Assembly (NCBI RefSeq): GCF_005405245.1
Contig: NZ_BJDR01000006.1
Location: 1-64,000 of the forward strand
Direction: 5' to 3'
Origin: Enterococcus nangangensis
GTDB taxonomy: Bacteria > Bacillota > Bacilli > Lactobacillales > Enterococcaceae
Length of the DNA: 64,000 bases
In this document: piece by piece, positions 51,054 through 62,099 of the stretch
Position numbering within the stretch: the first letter of the stretch is position 1
Layout: every line of letters begins with the position of its first letter
The notes under the pieces: generated by a model
What the model saw: only the letters and a program-made list of their open reading frames with translations
Told to the model about the DNA's origin: nothing
The model's database searches: none
Position numbers and translations under genes: made by a program

Positions 51054-51431
51054 ATGAATATTCAAGTGAAACGACCGTCCTTTTTCTTTGGCTATGGGAC
51101 GCCCATTGCCCTCTTCCATAATGGCAAGAAGGTGGCTAGCCTCAAGGTGCAGGACACGCAATCCGTAACAGTTGAAGCCGGGGATCGCCTCTACGTGCAA
51201 CAATCCCTTCTCGCCAGTCAAGATTATAAAATTACTGCTACGGATCAAATGTTAACCATCGGCTTAAATCCGATTTTTTTGAAATATTATGGTTTGATTT
51301 TTCTCTTGTTACTTTTTACTGCCGGTACTCCCGCTTTCTGGTGGTTATTACCGGTAATTGTCGTGATGGTTATCGTGATTTTTGTCCTGTTACGGAAACA
51401 CTTTTTTATTTTGAAAAAGGGGGAGCGCTAG
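51054..51431 (+). CDS. Hypothetical membrane protein with N-terminal beta domain
   Basis: A 125-residue protein. Residues 1-70 are strand-rich and soluble (KRPSFFFGYGTPIALFHNG and a beta-sandwich-like continuation), and residues about 75-112 form two membrane helices followed by a basic tail. The layout suggests a cytoplasmic sensing or scaffold domain attached to the membrane. No family is recognised. AAGGAG precedes ATG 51054. It abuts the HEPN-CBS gene with no gap, so both are in one transcript. Confidence 0.7.
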   Translation: MNIQVKRPSFFFGYGTPIALFHNGKKVASLKVQDTQSVTVEAGDRLYVQQSLLASQDYKITATDQMLTIGLNPIFLKYYGLIFLLLLFTAGTPAFWWLLPVIVVMVIVIFVLLRKHFFILKKGER

Positions 51432-52124
51432 TTGGGAAAACGAGCCGAAAGTTTTATTAATAGTTTTAATCGCTTAGAAAAATTTTTAAAAGAAGAATTA
51501 AAAGCCCCAGCCAATATGGGCTTTGCTGAAGTGGTCCGCCGTTTGTCACGGCAGCGCAATTCGCCAGTAGCAGTTTATGAAAATGATTTGTTACAAATGG
51601 CCCAATTGCGAAACGCCATTGTTCATGAAAAAATTGCTGAAGATTTTGTGATTGCCGAACCCAACGAGTGGGCCTTAAAACGGATGACTGAAATCCAACA
51701 AGCGATTATGGAGCCGGAAAAAGTTTTACCGCGTTTTCGTAAACACGTGACAGGGTTTGAAAAAAATATCCCAGTTCAAGATATTTTTGCGAAAATTGCC
51801 GAGAAGCATTATTCGCAATTCCCTATTTATAACCGCGGTCAATTCTTAGGTTTGATTACCGTGCAAGGTATCGGCTTTTGGGCGGCGCAAGAGTGTGCCG
51901 ATGGTCATTTAGATGTTACTAAAAAGACCGCCCAAGATATTTTGGCAAATCCCTTAAAGACTCCTAATTATCGCTTCTGTCATGAAAATACTAGTATTGC
52001 CGAAGTAGAAAAATGGTTTCGGGAGCTGCAACCTTTAGAAGCGGTCTTAATTACGAAAAATGGGGAGAGTGATGGGACCTTACTGGGAATCATTCGTCCA
52101 CGGGATTTGCGATTTGAACATTAA
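51432..52124 (+). CDS. HEPN-like domain fused to a pair of CBS domains
   Basis: A 230-residue cytoplasmic protein. The N-terminal half is helical and carries QLRNAIVHEK, where Arg60 and His65 form the R-x4-H signature used by HEPN-type RNases, with Asn61 beside it as usual. Residues about 105-155 and 175-230 are two CBS motifs (NIPVQDIFAKIAEKHYSQFP and LEAVLITKNG then GIIRPRDL), which normally bind adenosine nucleotides. It begins with TTG 51432 behind GGGGGAG, directly after the membrane protein. A nucleotide-controlled RNase is a reasonable guess; a non-enzymatic HEPN scaffold is also possible. Confidence 0.72.
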   Translation: MGKRAESFINSFNRLEKFLKEELKAPANMGFAEVVRRLSRQRNSPVAVYENDLLQMAQLRNAIVHEKIAEDFVIAEPNEWALKRMTEIQQAIMEPEKVLPRFRKHVTGFEKNIPVQDIFAKIAEKHYSQFPIYNRGQFLGLITVQGIGFWAAQECADGHLDVTKKTAQDILANPLKTPNYRFCHENTSIAEVEKWFRELQPLEAVLITKNGESDGTLLGIIRPRDLRFEH

Positions 52125-52144
52125 ATTTAGAAAAGAGTGAAGAT

Positions 52145-52630
52145 GTGTTAGCAATCTATTTTATTTTAAGCGGCCTATTAGTGGCGCTTGATCAGTGGAC
52201 CAAATTTTTAACAGTGGATCATATTGCTATCGGGGAAGAAACTTCTGTAATTCCTGGGGTGATTTCCTTTACCCATTTGCAAAATACGGGAGCTGCTTGG
52301 AGTTTATTGGAAGGAAAGATGCTCTTTTTTGCGGCGATTACCGTAGTTGCTGTCGTGATTATTGTTTATTGTCTGTTACGTTATGGCAAAAAAAGCGTCT
52401 GGTTCAGCCTCGGTTTGGCTTTGATTTTAGCTGGTGCTATTGGGAACTTTATTGATCGCATGCGTTTAGGCTATGTGGTGGATATGATTAAAGCTGATTT
52501 TATTAACTTTCCGATTTTTAACGTGGCGGATATGTGTCTCGTGGTAGGTGTCATTGTGGTCTTTATCTTTGTCTTAAAGACCGACGATAGTTTTTTTAGT
52601 GGAGGAAAAATCGCTTGGAAGAAAAAATAA
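52145..52630 (+). CDS. lspA: Lipoprotein signal peptidase LspA
   Basis: Aspartic membrane protease that cleaves lipoprotein signal peptides before the lipidated Cys. The 161 residues include four membrane helices, DQWTK, NTGAAWS, the catalytic Asp in AIGNFIDR and the second in FNVADMCLVVGV. It starts with GTG 52145; the ribosome site (AGAGTGA) is weak. It overlaps rluD by 16 bases. It would process the several lipoproteins in this window. Confidence 0.96.
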   Translation: MLAIYFILSGLLVALDQWTKFLTVDHIAIGEETSVIPGVISFTHLQNTGAAWSLLEGKMLFFAAITVVAVVIIVYCLLRYGKKSVWFSLGLALILAGAIGNFIDRMRLGYVVDMIKADFINFPIFNVADMCLVVGVIVVFIFVLKTDDSFFSGGKIAWKKK

Positions 52631-53511
52631 TTACTTTAGAAAGCGCCGGACGAATTGATAAACTTTTGCCGCCGCTTTTAGGCATTACCCGTTCCCAGTT
52701 GCAACAGTGGTTAAAAGAAGATTTAATAAAGGTCAACCAGGTGGTGGTGAAAGCCAACTATAAGGGTAAAGTGGGGGACGTGGTGCAAGTGGTGCCGCCG
52801 CGCATCCAAGAACTAGCTTTAGAGCCAGAAAATATTCCGTTGACCATTGTTTATGAAGACACGGACGTCTTAGTGGTGAATAAACCCCAAGGCATGGTGG
52901 TTCATCCTTCAGCAGGACATCCAACAGGCACTTTAGTTAATGCGCTACTTTATCATGTGAAAAATCTTTCCAGCATTAATGATATCGTTCGTCCAGGTAT
53001 CGTTCACCGGATTGATAAAGATACATCTGGCCTTTTAATGGTGGCTAAAAATGATCAAGCCCACTTAAGTTTAGCAGCGCAATTAAAAGAAAAGACCTCT
53101 AAGCGGAAGTACTTAGCCATTGTCCACGGTACTTTCGATCATGAGAAAGGGACCATTAATGCGCCAATTGGTCGTTCGAAAGTCGATCGCAAAAAACAAG
53201 CTGTTGTCGCTGAAGGGAAAAACGCGGTGACCCACTTTACCGTCTTAGAAACTTTTGACCAATACTCGTTAGTAGAATTAGAGACTGGACGCACACATCA
53301 AATTCGCGTGCATATGGCCTATATTGATCACCCGGTAGCAGGCGACCCTTTATATGGACCGAAGAAAACTTTGCAAGGCCACGGCCAATTTTTACACGCC
53401 GAGCTACTAGGTTTTACCCATCCAACAACAGGAGAAGAGCTGGTCTTTGAAGTTCCAGCGCCAGAAATTTTCCAAACAACTTTAGAAAAATTACGTTTAG
53501 GCCTTGCATAA
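52615..53511 (+). CDS. rluD: Ribosomal large subunit pseudouridine synthase (RluD type)
   Basis: Converts selected uridines of 23S rRNA to pseudouridine. An N-terminal S4 domain (about 10-70) precedes the catalytic domain with HRIDKDTSGLLMVAKN, containing the catalytic Asp, and ETGRTHQIRVH. Its 298 residues are usual. TTG 52615 is preceded by GGAGG (52601-52605). It overlaps lspA, and its own stop overlaps the pyr promoter. Whether it is the true RluD or the paralogue YlyB-type cannot be told from sequence alone; the lspA neighbour favours YlyB. Confidence 0.9.
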   Translation: MEEKIITLESAGRIDKLLPPLLGITRSQLQQWLKEDLIKVNQVVVKANYKGKVGDVVQVVPPRIQELALEPENIPLTIVYEDTDVLVVNKPQGMVVHPSAGHPTGTLVNALLYHVKNLSSINDIVRPGIVHRIDKDTSGLLMVAKNDQAHLSLAAQLKEKTSKRKYLAIVHGTFDHEKGTINAPIGRSKVDRKKQAVVAEGKNAVTHFTVLETFDQYSLVELETGRTHQIRVHMAYIDHPVAGDPLYGPKKTLQGHGQFLHAELLGFTHPTTGEELVFEVPAPEIFQTTLEKLRLGLA

Positions 53512-53532
53512 TTAAAGGTAAAAAGGTATAGT
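53504..53532 (+). promoter_or_regulatory. Promoter of the pyr operon
   Basis: TTGCAT (53504-53509), 17-base spacer, TATAGT (53527-53532). The -35 box overlaps the end of rluD. Confidence 0.8.
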
Positions 53533-53562
53533 TACATCAAGTGAATACGAGAACCTTTAATT

Positions 53563-53578
53563 TAGTCCCGTGAGGCTA
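53563..53578 (+). promoter_or_regulatory. PyrR-binding loop in the pyr leader
   Basis: The loop TAGTCCCGTGAGGCTA matches the PyrR target (ARUCCNGNGAGGYU). PyrR with UMP would stabilise this hairpin, prevent the antiterminator from forming and allow the terminator at 53652. Confidence 0.88.
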
Positions 53579-53580
53579 AG

Positions 53581-54241
<661 letters not shown>

Positions 54242-54259
54242 GATAAAGGTGGCAAATTG

Positions 54260-55540
54260 ATGGCAGCAGAATTTCGTAATCCAGAAGCAATTTTAGATAT
54301 TCACGATAAACCAAAACCAGGACCGTGGTTAGGCTTATCTTTACAACATCTTTTCAGTATGTTTGGTTCGACGGTTTTAGTACCGATTATGGTGGGCTTA
54401 GATCCGGGGGTGGCACTCTTTTCTTCCGGTTTAGCGACTTTAGTCTACCTATTCATTACCAAACGCAGCGTCCCGGCTTATCTTGGTTCCAGCTTCGCCT
54501 TTATTACGGCAATGCAAGTTTTAATGGGGACAGATGGTTACGGCGCGATTGCCCAAGGTTCCTTAACGACGGGGCTGGTTTACATCATTACCGCCTTAAT
54601 TGTCAAAAAAGTTGGCTCCGGCTGGTTGGATAAAGTGTTACCGCCTATCGTAGTGGGACCAGTCATTATGGTGATTGGTTTAGGACTAGCCGGTTCCGTA
54701 GCAAGTGGGGCCATGAATAACGCTAGCGGCGATTACACACCGAAGTACGTCTTAGTCGCTTTAGCAACGTTAATTTTTACTATCGTCTTTAATATGTATT
54801 TAAAAGGTTTCTTCAGCTTGATTCCGATTTTACTAGGTATTATCTGCGGCTACTTAACCGCCTTAGCGGTAGGCATTGTGGACTTCCAAGCAGTCCTTGA
54901 TGCGCCGTGGTTCTCCTTGCCTAACTTTGAAATCATGGGAAAAACTTATGAAATGAAAATGCATTGGGACGCGATTACCATGATGGCGCCCATTGCTTTT
55001 GTCACCATGACGGAAATGATTGGCGATGTGATGGTGATTAATAAACTAACCAAGCGCAACTTCTTTGAAAAACCTGGGATGTTCCGCCTCCTTTTAGGCG
55101 ATGGTTTCGGCCAAATTATCGCCGGGATGGTTGGGGGGCCACCAGTGACCCTTTACGGCGAAAATATCGGTGTTTTAGCCATCACGCGAGTCCACAGTGT
55201 CTACGTGATTGGTGGCGCTGGGGTGTGTGCCATGGCTTTAAGTTTTATCGGGAAAGTTTCCGCTTTGATTTTAAGTATCCCGCAACCAGTAATTTCGGGG
55301 ATTAGCTTTGTCTTGTTCGGCGTCATCGCTTCATCTGGCTTACGGATTTTAATTGACCACAAAGTAGATTTAAATCAAAAACGTAACCTCTTGATTGCTT
55401 CGGTGATTTTAATTGTCGGCGTGGGAGGCTTAGTCTTAGAAATTGGCTCCTTTAAATTTTCCGGCATGGCTTTAGCAGCCATTATGGGGATTATCATGAA
55501 TTTAGTCTTACCGCAACAAGCAAGAAGCGAGGAGGCCTAA
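54260..55540 (+). CDS. pyrP: Uracil permease PyrP
   Basis: Membrane uracil transporter of the NCS2/UraA family, driven by protons. The 426 residues contain about twelve to fourteen membrane helices and the family phrases LQHLFSMFGSTVLVPI and GGPPVTLYGENIGVLAITRV. AAAGGTGG is 7 bases before ATG 54260, which is why it was preferred over TTG 54257. It lies between pyrR and pyrB in the operon. Confidence 0.94.
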   Translation: MAAEFRNPEAILDIHDKPKPGPWLGLSLQHLFSMFGSTVLVPIMVGLDPGVALFSSGLATLVYLFITKRSVPAYLGSSFAFITAMQVLMGTDGYGAIAQGSLTTGLVYIITALIVKKVGSGWLDKVLPPIVVGPVIMVIGLGLAGSVASGAMNNASGDYTPKYVLVALATLIFTIVFNMYLKGFFSLIPILLGIICGYLTALAVGIVDFQAVLDAPWFSLPNFEIMGKTYEMKMHWDAITMMAPIAFVTMTEMIGDVMVINKLTKRNFFEKPGMFRLLLGDGFGQIIAGMVGGPPVTLYGENIGVLAITRVHSVYVIGGAGVCAMALSFIGKVSALILSIPQPVISGISFVLFGVIASSGLRILIDHKVDLNQKRNLLIASVILIVGVGGLVLEIGSFKFSGMALAAIMGIIMNLVLPQQARSEEA

Positions 55541-55546
55541 AGGGCA

Positions 55547-56497
55547 ATGGAAAAAAAATTAGCGTTAAAAAACTTAGTCAGTATGGAAGATTTAAGTAAA
55601 GAAGAGGTCCTGCAACTTATTTATCGCGCACAAGCCTTTAAAGGGGGCGCCAGTACCCCGAGTTGTGAAAAGATTTTTGTTGCCAATCTCTTTTTTGAAA
55701 ATTCCACGCGGACGCATCGTTCCTTTGAAGTAGCAGAAAACAAATTGAATATGAAAGTGATTGAGTTTGACGCCACCACTTCTTCCGTCCAAAAAGGCGA
55801 AAGCTTGTACGATACGGTGGGAACCTTTAACGCTATTGGGGTGGATGTCCTAGTCATCCGCGCCAAAGAAGAAGAGTATTACAATGAACTACTGCAAAGT
55901 CCGCTGATTACCGCTAGCCTTATCAATGGTGGTGATGGTTCCGGGCAACATCCTAGTCAGTGTTTGTTAGATCTCATGACGATTTATGAAAGCTTCGGTC
56001 ATTTTGCGGGCTTAAAAGTTGCCATTGTCGGTGACTTACGCCACTCGCGAGTAGCCCGTAGTAATATGCAAATGTTAAAACGCTTAGGCGCCGAACTTTA
56101 TTTTTCTGGACCTGTTGCCTGGTTCACACCGGAATTTGCTGAATACGGCACTTATCTAGGGATGGATGAGCTGGTAGGGCTGGTGGATGTTTTAATGCTG
56201 TTAAGAGTACAACACGAACGACACACAAGTAGTAGCGAAGCCGCCTTTTCGAAAGAAGAATATCATGAAAAATTCGGCTTAACGACGGCGCGCTATGAAA
56301 AAATGGCACCTCAAGGGATTATCATGCACCCGGCACCCGTCAATCGCGATGTGGAAATTGCCAGTTCGCTTGTGGAAAGTCCTAAATCAAAAATTTTTAC
56401 CCAAATGACCAATGGGATGTTTATGCGGATGGCGATTTTAGAAGCCATTGTCCGTGGTCGGAGTTTAGAGGAGGCACATGATGGAAACCTTAATTAA
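55547..56497 (+). CDS. pyrB: Aspartate carbamoyltransferase catalytic chain
   Basis: Joins carbamoyl phosphate and aspartate in the first committed pyrimidine step. The carbamoyl phosphate loop [13 protein letters not shown] is at about residues 50-62, and the later [11 protein letters not shown] segment is intact. The 316 residues match the simple Gram-positive type without a PyrI regulatory chain. GGAGG lies just upstream inside pyrP's end. The gene overlaps pyrC by 17 bases. Confidence 0.97.
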   Translation: MEKKLALKNLVSMEDLSKEEVLQLIYRAQAFKGGASTPSCEKIFVANLFFENSTRTHRSFEVAENKLNMKVIEFDATTSSVQKGESLYDTVGTFNAIGVDVLVIRAKEEEYYNELLQSPLITASLINGGDGSGQHPSQCLLDLMTIYESFGHFAGLKVAIVGDLRHSRVARSNMQMLKRLGAELYFSGPVAWFTPEFAEYGTYLGMDELVGLVDVLMLLRVQHERHTSSSEAAFSKEEYHEKFGLTTARYEKMAPQGIIMHPAPVNRDVEIASSLVESPKSKIFTQMTNGMFMRMAILEAIVRGRSLEEAHDGNLN

Positions 56498-57761
56498 AAA
56501 TATTCAACTGTTGGAAAAAGACAATACTTTAATTCCCGGAGCGTTATGGCTCAAAGATGGCCGCATTCACGCGATTGGCACGAGTTTTCCTGAAGAAAAC
56601 TTTGCTGAAGTTATTGACGGGCATCATTATTTAGCAACACCAGGTTTTGTCGACGTCCACGTGCATTTAAGAGAACCGGGTTTTACCTATAAAGAAAAAA
56701 TTGCTACCGGCTCTAAAGCAGCTGCTCGTGGGGGGTACACGACGATTTGTGCCATGCCTAATTTAAATCCCGTACCCGATACACCAGAACGCTTAAAAGA
56801 TGTATTAGCGCGTAACAAACAAGACGGGGTCGTGAAGATCTTACAATATGCGCCGATTACTACAGGGTTAAAAAGTGAAGAATTAGTCGATATGGCAGCT
56901 TTAAAAGCTTTAGGTGCTTTTGCTTTTACCAATGATGGCGTGGGAGTGCAAACGGCAGGCACCATGTACCTGGCTATGAAAAAAGCAGCAGAAGTCGGTT
57001 TAGCCTTAGTGGCCCACACGGAAGACAACTCCTTATTATTTGGCGGGGTGATGCATGAAGGCCACAAAAATAAAGAATTAGGCTTGCCGGGAATTTTAGG
57101 CGTGACGGAATCTTCCCAAATTGCGCGGGATATTATGTTGGCAGAAGCCACCGGTGTTCATTATCATGTCTGCCATGTTTCCACCAAAGAAAGTGTGCGG
57201 GTGATTCGCGATGCTAAAAATGCGGGCATTCACGTCACGTGTGAAGTGACGCCCCATCATTTATTACTGGATGAAGAAGATATCACCAAAGACCACGGCT
57301 ATTTTAAAATGAACCCACCATTACGGGGAACAGATGATCATCAAGCTTTAATTGACGGTCTTTTAGATGGGACCATCGACTGTATCGCTACCGACCACGC
57401 GCCTCACGGTCATGAAGAAAAAAATCAAAGTATGTTAAAAGCACCTTTTGGCATTACGGGTTCTGAAACGGCCTTTAGTCTGCTTTATACCAAATTTGTT
57501 AAAACCGGAGTGTTCACTTTACAACAATTAGTTGACTGGCTAACGGTGAAACCCGCCGCAATCTTTTCTTTAGATGCGGGGACTTTAAACCTCGGCCGAC
57601 CAGCTGATCTGACTTTAATTGATTTAGCAACCAGCAGAACCATTAAAGATACAGACTATGTTTCCATGGCGGACAACACGCCCTTTACCGGTAGTAAGAT
57701 TTACGGACAACCCATGATGACTTTCGTCGATGGTCAAATGGTTTATAAGGAGGAAGCATAG
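56481..57761 (+). CDS. pyrC: Dihydroorotase
   Basis: Zinc amidohydrolase closing carbamoyl aspartate into dihydroorotate. Metal ligands appear in [10 protein letters not shown] (about residues 60-69) and ATDHAPHG near 305, and in the VAHTED strand. The length is 426. The start at 56481 has AGGAGG 6 bases upstream; ATG 56478 is too close to it. Overlaps pyrB and, by one base, carA. Confidence 0.97.
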   Translation: METLIKNIQLLEKDNTLIPGALWLKDGRIHAIGTSFPEENFAEVIDGHHYLATPGFVDVHVHLREPGFTYKEKIATGSKAAARGGYTTICAMPNLNPVPDTPERLKDVLARNKQDGVVKILQYAPITTGLKSEELVDMAALKALGAFAFTNDGVGVQTAGTMYLAMKKAAEVGLALVAHTEDNSLLFGGVMHEGHKNKELGLPGILGVTESSQIARDIMLAEATGVHYHVCHVSTKESVRVIRDAKNAGIHVTCEVTPHHLLLDEEDITKDHGYFKMNPPLRGTDDHQALIDGLLDGTIDCIATDHAPHGHEEKNQSMLKAPFGITGSETAFSLLYTKFVKTGVFTLQQLVDWLTVKPAAIFSLDAGTLNLGRPADLTLIDLATSRTIKDTDYVSMADNTPFTGSKIYGQPMMTFVDGQMVYKEEA

Positions 57762-58849
57762 TGGTGAAACGACGCTTAATATTAGAAGATGGCACGGTTT
57801 TTGAAGGAGTTGGCTTTGGGGCTGCCGGCGATGTGGTAGGGGAAATCGTCTTTTCTACCGCCATGACCGGCTACCAAGAAAGTATCACCGACCAAAGCTA
57901 TAACGGTCAAATTTTAACCTTTACTTATCCCATGATTGGTAATTACGGCGTGAATCGCGACGACTATGAATCTATTGCGCCCACGTGTAAAGCGGTGGTC
58001 GTAAAAGAATTTGCGCGCCGTCCTAGCAATTGGCGGGCTCAACTTTCTTTAGATGAATTTTTAAAACGGAAAAATATTCCCGGCATTGCCGGTATTGATA
58101 CTCGTGCACTGACGCGGAAACTACGCGCCCATGGCACCATGAAAGCAAGTATCGTCGATCCCGAGGATGTTTTTGAGCACGCCTTTGACCAATTGCGGGC
58201 GACGGTTTTACCGATTAATCAAGTCCAACAAGTCTCTACCCAAACGCCTTACCCAAGTCCTGGTATCGGGCGTAATGTGGTGGTGATTGACTTTGGTTTG
58301 AAACACTCGATTTTACGAGAACTTTCTAAGCGGGAATGCAATCTGACTGTGATGCCTTACGACACGTCAGCTGAAGCTATTTTAGAATTGAATCCTGATG
58401 GTGTGATGTTAACTAACGGCCCGGGAGATCCTAAAGATGTACCCGAAGCGATTCAAATGATTCAAAAAATTCAAGGGAAAGTGCCGATCTTTGGCATTTG
58501 CTTAGGTCACCAACTTTTTGCCCTAGCTAATGGCTGTGACACATACAAAATGAAATTTGGTCACCGTGGCTTGAATCACCCCGTAAAAGAAATTGCCTCA
58601 GGGAAAATTGCCTTTACTTCCCAAAACCACGGCTATGCTGTTGCGGAAAAAAGCGTTAATCCTGCTAACTTATTAATTACCCACGTGGAATTAAATGATG
58701 GCACGGTGGAAGGCTTGCGGCATAAATTATATCCGGCCTTTTCTGTCCAATTTCACCCGGATGCAGCTCCAGGTCCCCACGACGCATTAGATTTGTTTGA
58801 TGAATTTATGGAATTAATGGATGCTTTTAAGGAGGAACATCATGCCTAA
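57761..58849 (+). CDS. carA: Carbamoyl phosphate synthase small subunit
   Basis: Glutaminase subunit supplying ammonia to CarB. The class I glutamine amidotransferase nucleophile Cys lies in FGICLGHQL (about residue 247). The His and acidic partner are in [12 protein letters not shown], where Asp stands instead of the more usual Glu. The 362 residues are standard. GTG 57761 is 7 bases behind AAGGAGG and shares a base with the pyrC stop. It overlaps carB by 8 bases. Being in the pyr operon, it is the pyrimidine-specific copy. Confidence 0.97.
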   Translation: MVKRRLILEDGTVFEGVGFGAAGDVVGEIVFSTAMTGYQESITDQSYNGQILTFTYPMIGNYGVNRDDYESIAPTCKAVVVKEFARRPSNWRAQLSLDEFLKRKNIPGIAGIDTRALTRKLRAHGTMKASIVDPEDVFEHAFDQLRATVLPINQVQQVSTQTPYPSPGIGRNVVVIDFGLKHSILRELSKRECNLTVMPYDTSAEAILELNPDGVMLTNGPGDPKDVPEAIQMIQKIQGKVPIFGICLGHQLFALANGCDTYKMKFGHRGLNHPVKEIASGKIAFTSQNHGYAVAEKSVNPANLLITHVELNDGTVEGLRHKLYPAFSVQFHPDAAPGPHDALDLFDEFMELMDAFKEEHHA

Positions 58850-61800
58850 ACGTACAGATTTGCATAAAATTATGGTGATTGGCTCAGGTCCCATTATTAT
58901 CGGTCAAGCGGCAGAATTTGACTACGCCGGGACGCAAGCTTGTCTGGCCTTAAAAGAAGAAGGATATGAAGTGGTGTTGGTGAACTCCAATCCAGCTACC
59001 ATTATGACGGATAAAGAAATCGCCGACAAAGTCTACATTGAACCCATTACTTTAGAATTTGTCTCCCGCATTTTGCGCAAAGAACGCCCCGATGCCATCG
59101 TCCCAACTTTAGGGGGCCAAACAGGATTAAACATGGCGATGGAATTAGCGAAAACAGGAATCCTAGAAGAATTAAATATCGAGCTTTTAGGGACGAAGCT
59201 TTCCGCCATCGATCAAGCCGAAGACCGCGACCTTTTCAAAAAATTAATGGAAGACTTAAACCAACCGATTCCTGAAAGTGAAATCGTTCATACAGTGGAA
59301 GAAGCCTTAGCTTTTGCTGAAACAATTGGTTATCCCGTGATTGTCCGCCCAGCCTTTACTTTAGGTGGTACCGGGGGTGGCATGTGTGCCAACGCCGAAG
59401 AATTGAAAGTGGTGGGGGCTAACGGTTTAACATTATCCCCGGTCCATCAATGCTTGATTGAACGGAGTATCGCCGGTTTTAAAGAAATCGAATATGAAGT
59501 AATGCGGGATAAAAACGACAACGCGATTGTGGTTTGTAACATGGAAAACTTTGATCCAGTGGGAATTCATACGGGTGATTCCATCGTCTTTGCTCCTAGT
59601 CAAACGTTATCTGATGTGGAGTACCAATTATTGCGGGATGCTTCCTTAGCAATTATTCGCGCCTTGAAAATCGAAGGCGGCTGTAACGTCCAGTTGGCTT
59701 TAGATCCAGACAGTTTTAACTACTATGTGATTGAAGTCAATCCGCGGGTCAGTCGTTCTTCGGCCCTAGCTTCGAAAGCGACGGGTTATCCCATCGCCAA
59801 GTTAGCCGCTAAAATTGCCGTGGGGTTAACCTTAGATGAAATGAAAAACCCGGTAACTGGCACCACCTATGCCGAGTTTGAACCAGCTTTAGACTATGTA
59901 GTCGCGAAAATTCCTCGCTGGCCTTTTGATAAGTTTGAAAAAGGTGAACGGAAATTAGGGACACAAATGAAAGCTACCGGTGAAGTGATGGCCATTGGTC
60001 GCAACATCGAAGAATCTTTACTTAAGGCAGTACGCTCTTTAGAAATCGGCACTATTCACGTGGAAATCGATGAACTAACCGAAGTAGCTGACGATGAATT
60101 AATGGATAAAATGGTGAAAGCTCAAGATGATCGTCTCTTTTACTTAGCTGAAGCTTTACGCCGCGGCTTTACGGTGGAAGAACTTCACGATTTAACGAAA
60201 GTAGACATTTTCTTCTTGGATAAATTGTCCCACATTGTTGAATTAGAATGGGAGTTAGCCCAACACCCACATGATCCGGAACTTTTAAAAATTGCCAAAC
60301 AAAACGGTTTTACCGATGTGAAAATCGCCGAATTGTGGCAAACGGATGCGGCTAGCTTACGTACTTATCGTGAAGAGCATCAAATTACGCCAGTTTACAA
60401 AATGGTGGATACTTGTGCTGCTGAATTTGAAAGTCAAACTCCTTATTTTTACTCCAGCTATGAAATGGAAAATGAAAGTGTCAAATCGGAGCGGCCCTCC
60501 ATTTTAGTCTTAGGGAGTGGCCCCATCCGCATCGGTCAAGGGGTGGAATTTGATTATGCCACCGTTCATTCGGTTAAAGCAATTCAAAAAGCTGGTTACG
60601 AGGCCATCATTATGAACTCTAATCCCGAAACAGTTTCCACCGACTTTTCCATCTCTGACAAACTGTACTTTGAACCCTTGACCTTGGAAGATGTCTTAAA
60701 CGTCATCGAACTAGAACAACCACTAGGGGTTATCGTCCAATTTGGCGGGCAAACGGCCATTAACTTAGCCGAACCTTTAAGTCAGTACGGCGTAAAAATT
60801 TTAGGAACACAACTGGCTGATTTAGACCGCGCCGAAGATCGGCACTTGTTTGAAGAAGCGCTCCAAAGTTTAAATATCCCGCAACCTAAAGGCAATACAG
60901 CCACCAGTAAAGAGGAAGCAGTCGTCATTGCTAATGAAATTGGCTACCCCGTCTTAGTCCGGCCAAGTTATGTCTTAGGTGGACGGGCGATGGAAATTGT
61001 CGACAACCAAACCGACTTAGAAAGTTACATGACTCAAGCCGTTAAAGCTTCTCCAGAGCACCCGGTTTTAGTGGACCGTTACCTTTTAGGGAAAGAGTGT
61101 GAAGTGGATGCCATTTGTGATGGGGAAACTGTCCTTATTCCAGGGATTATGGAACATATTGAACGGGCAGGGGTCCATTCCGGCGATTCCATGGCGGTTT
61201 ACCCACCACAAACCTTGAGCCCCAAAATTCAAGCCACCATTGCCGATTACACGAAAAAATTAGCGCTAGGTCTAAATTGTATCGGGATAATGAATATCCA
61301 GTTCGTTATTTTCCAAGATGAAGTGTATGTGATTGAAGTCAATCCCCGCGCTTCTCGAACGGTGCCGTTTTTAAGTAAAGTCACCGGCATTCCCATGGCG
61401 CAAATTGCTACCCAATGTATCTTAGGGAAAAAATTAATCGACCTTGGTTACCAAGACGGCCTTTATCCTGAAAGTAAACTGGTCCACGTGAAAGCACCGG
61501 TCTTCTCCTTTACCAAGCTTTCGAAAGTCGATACGTACTTAGGGCCAGAAATGAAATCCACTGGTGAAGTGATGGGGAGTGATGCCAATTTGGATAAAGC
61601 TCTTTACAAAGCTTTTGAAGCAAGCGGTTTACACTTGCCAGCCTTTGGTGCGGCGCTTTTCACCATCTCTGATGATAGTAAAGAAGAAGCGTTAGCTTTA
61701 GCCAAACGCTTTAAGGAAATCGGTTATAGTTTGATTGCCACCGCCGGAACCGCGGAATACTTCAGTCAACATGGTTTAACCGTGGAGAAAGTCGGCAAAA

Positions 61801-62027
61801 TCGCCCAAAGTAGTGAAGAAGCTACCGTCATCGATATGATTCGCCACCATAAAGCACAAGTTGTGGTGAATACTATTGCGAAAAATCGGACGCGGGATCA
61901 CCGGGATGGTTTCTTGATTCGGCGGGAAGCCGTGGAACACGGTGTGCCCCTCTTTACCTCACTAGATACGGCAGAAGCTATTTTACAAGTCTTAGAATCA
62001 CAAAGCTTTACCACTCAAGCGTTGTAA
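58842..62027 (+). CDS. carB: Carbamoyl phosphate synthase large subunit
   Basis: Makes carbamoyl phosphate from bicarbonate, two ATP and ammonia passed from CarA. The 1061 residues show two homologous halves, each an ATP-grasp synthetase: the first from about 1-400, the second from about 550-935, with an oligomerisation domain between, and a C-terminal methylglyoxal-synthase-like domain (from about 935) that binds regulators such as UMP. Conserved segments [17 protein letters not shown] and [18 protein letters not shown] mark the two halves. ATG 58842 lies behind AAGGAGG; an in-frame ATG at 58821 was rejected. Confidence 0.97.
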   Translation: MPKRTDLHKIMVIGSGPIIIGQAAEFDYAGTQACLALKEEGYEVVLVNSNPATIMTDKEIADKVYIEPITLEFVSRILRKERPDAIVPTLGGQTGLNMAMELAKTGILEELNIELLGTKLSAIDQAEDRDLFKKLMEDLNQPIPESEIVHTVEEALAFAETIGYPVIVRPAFTLGGTGGGMCANAEELKVVGANGLTLSPVHQCLIERSIAGFKEIEYEVMRDKNDNAIVVCNMENFDPVGIHTGDSIVFAPSQTLSDVEYQLLRDASLAIIRALKIEGGCNVQLALDPDSFNYYVIEVNPRVSRSSALASKATGYPIAKLAAKIAVGLTLDEMKNPVTGTTYAEFEPALDYVVAKIPRWPFDKFEKGERKLGTQMKATGEVMAIGRNIEESLLKAVRSLEIGTIHVEIDELTEVADDELMDKMVKAQDDRLFYLAEALRRGFTVEELHDLTKVDIFFLDKLSHIVELEWELAQHPHDPELLKIAKQNGFTDVKIAELWQTDAASLRTYREEHQITPVYKMVDTCAAEFESQTPYFYSSYEMENESVKSERPSILVLGSGPIRIGQGVEFDYATVHSVKAIQKAGYEAIIMNSNPETVSTDFSISDKLYFEPLTLEDVLNVIELEQPLGVIVQFGGQTAINLAEPLSQYGVKILGTQLADLDRAEDRHLFEEALQSLNIPQPKGNTATSKEEAVVIANEIGYPVLVRPSYVLGGRAMEIVDNQTDLESYMTQAVKASPEHPVLVDRYLLGKECEVDAICDGETVLIPGIMEHIERAGVHSGDSMAVYPPQTLSPKIQATIADYTKKLALGLNCIGIMNIQFVIFQDEVYVIEVNPRASRTVPFLSKVTGIPMAQIATQCILGKKLIDLGYQDGLYPESKLVHVKAPVFSFTKLSKVDTYLGPEMKSTGEVMGSDANLDKALYKAFEASGLHLPAFGAALFTISDDSKEEALALAKRFKEIGYSLIATAGTAEYFSQHGLTVEKVGKIAQSSEEATVIDMIRHHKAQVVVNTIAKNRTRDHRDGFLIRREAVEHGVPLFTSLDTAEAILQVLESQSFTTQAL

Positions 62028-62045
62028 AAATTTAATCTTAAAAGG

Positions 62046-62073
62046 GCGGTAGTTAGGGAAACTTAGCTACCGC
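62046..62073 (+). other. Stem-loop between carB and pyrK
   Basis: GCGGTAGTTA (62046-62055) pairs with TAGCTACCGC (62064-62073) with one G-T pair around an eight-base loop. No T-run follows, so it is not a standard terminator; a transcript-stabilising or processing element is likely. Confidence 0.7.
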
Positions 62074-62099
62074 ACCTGTACATATTAAAGGAGGGTCTC

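Noticed and set aside
56687-57151. Long open frame of 154 codons on the minus strand
   Set aside because: It lies fully inside pyrC, lacks a ribosome binding site and has no plausible protein features; it is a by-product of codon bias.
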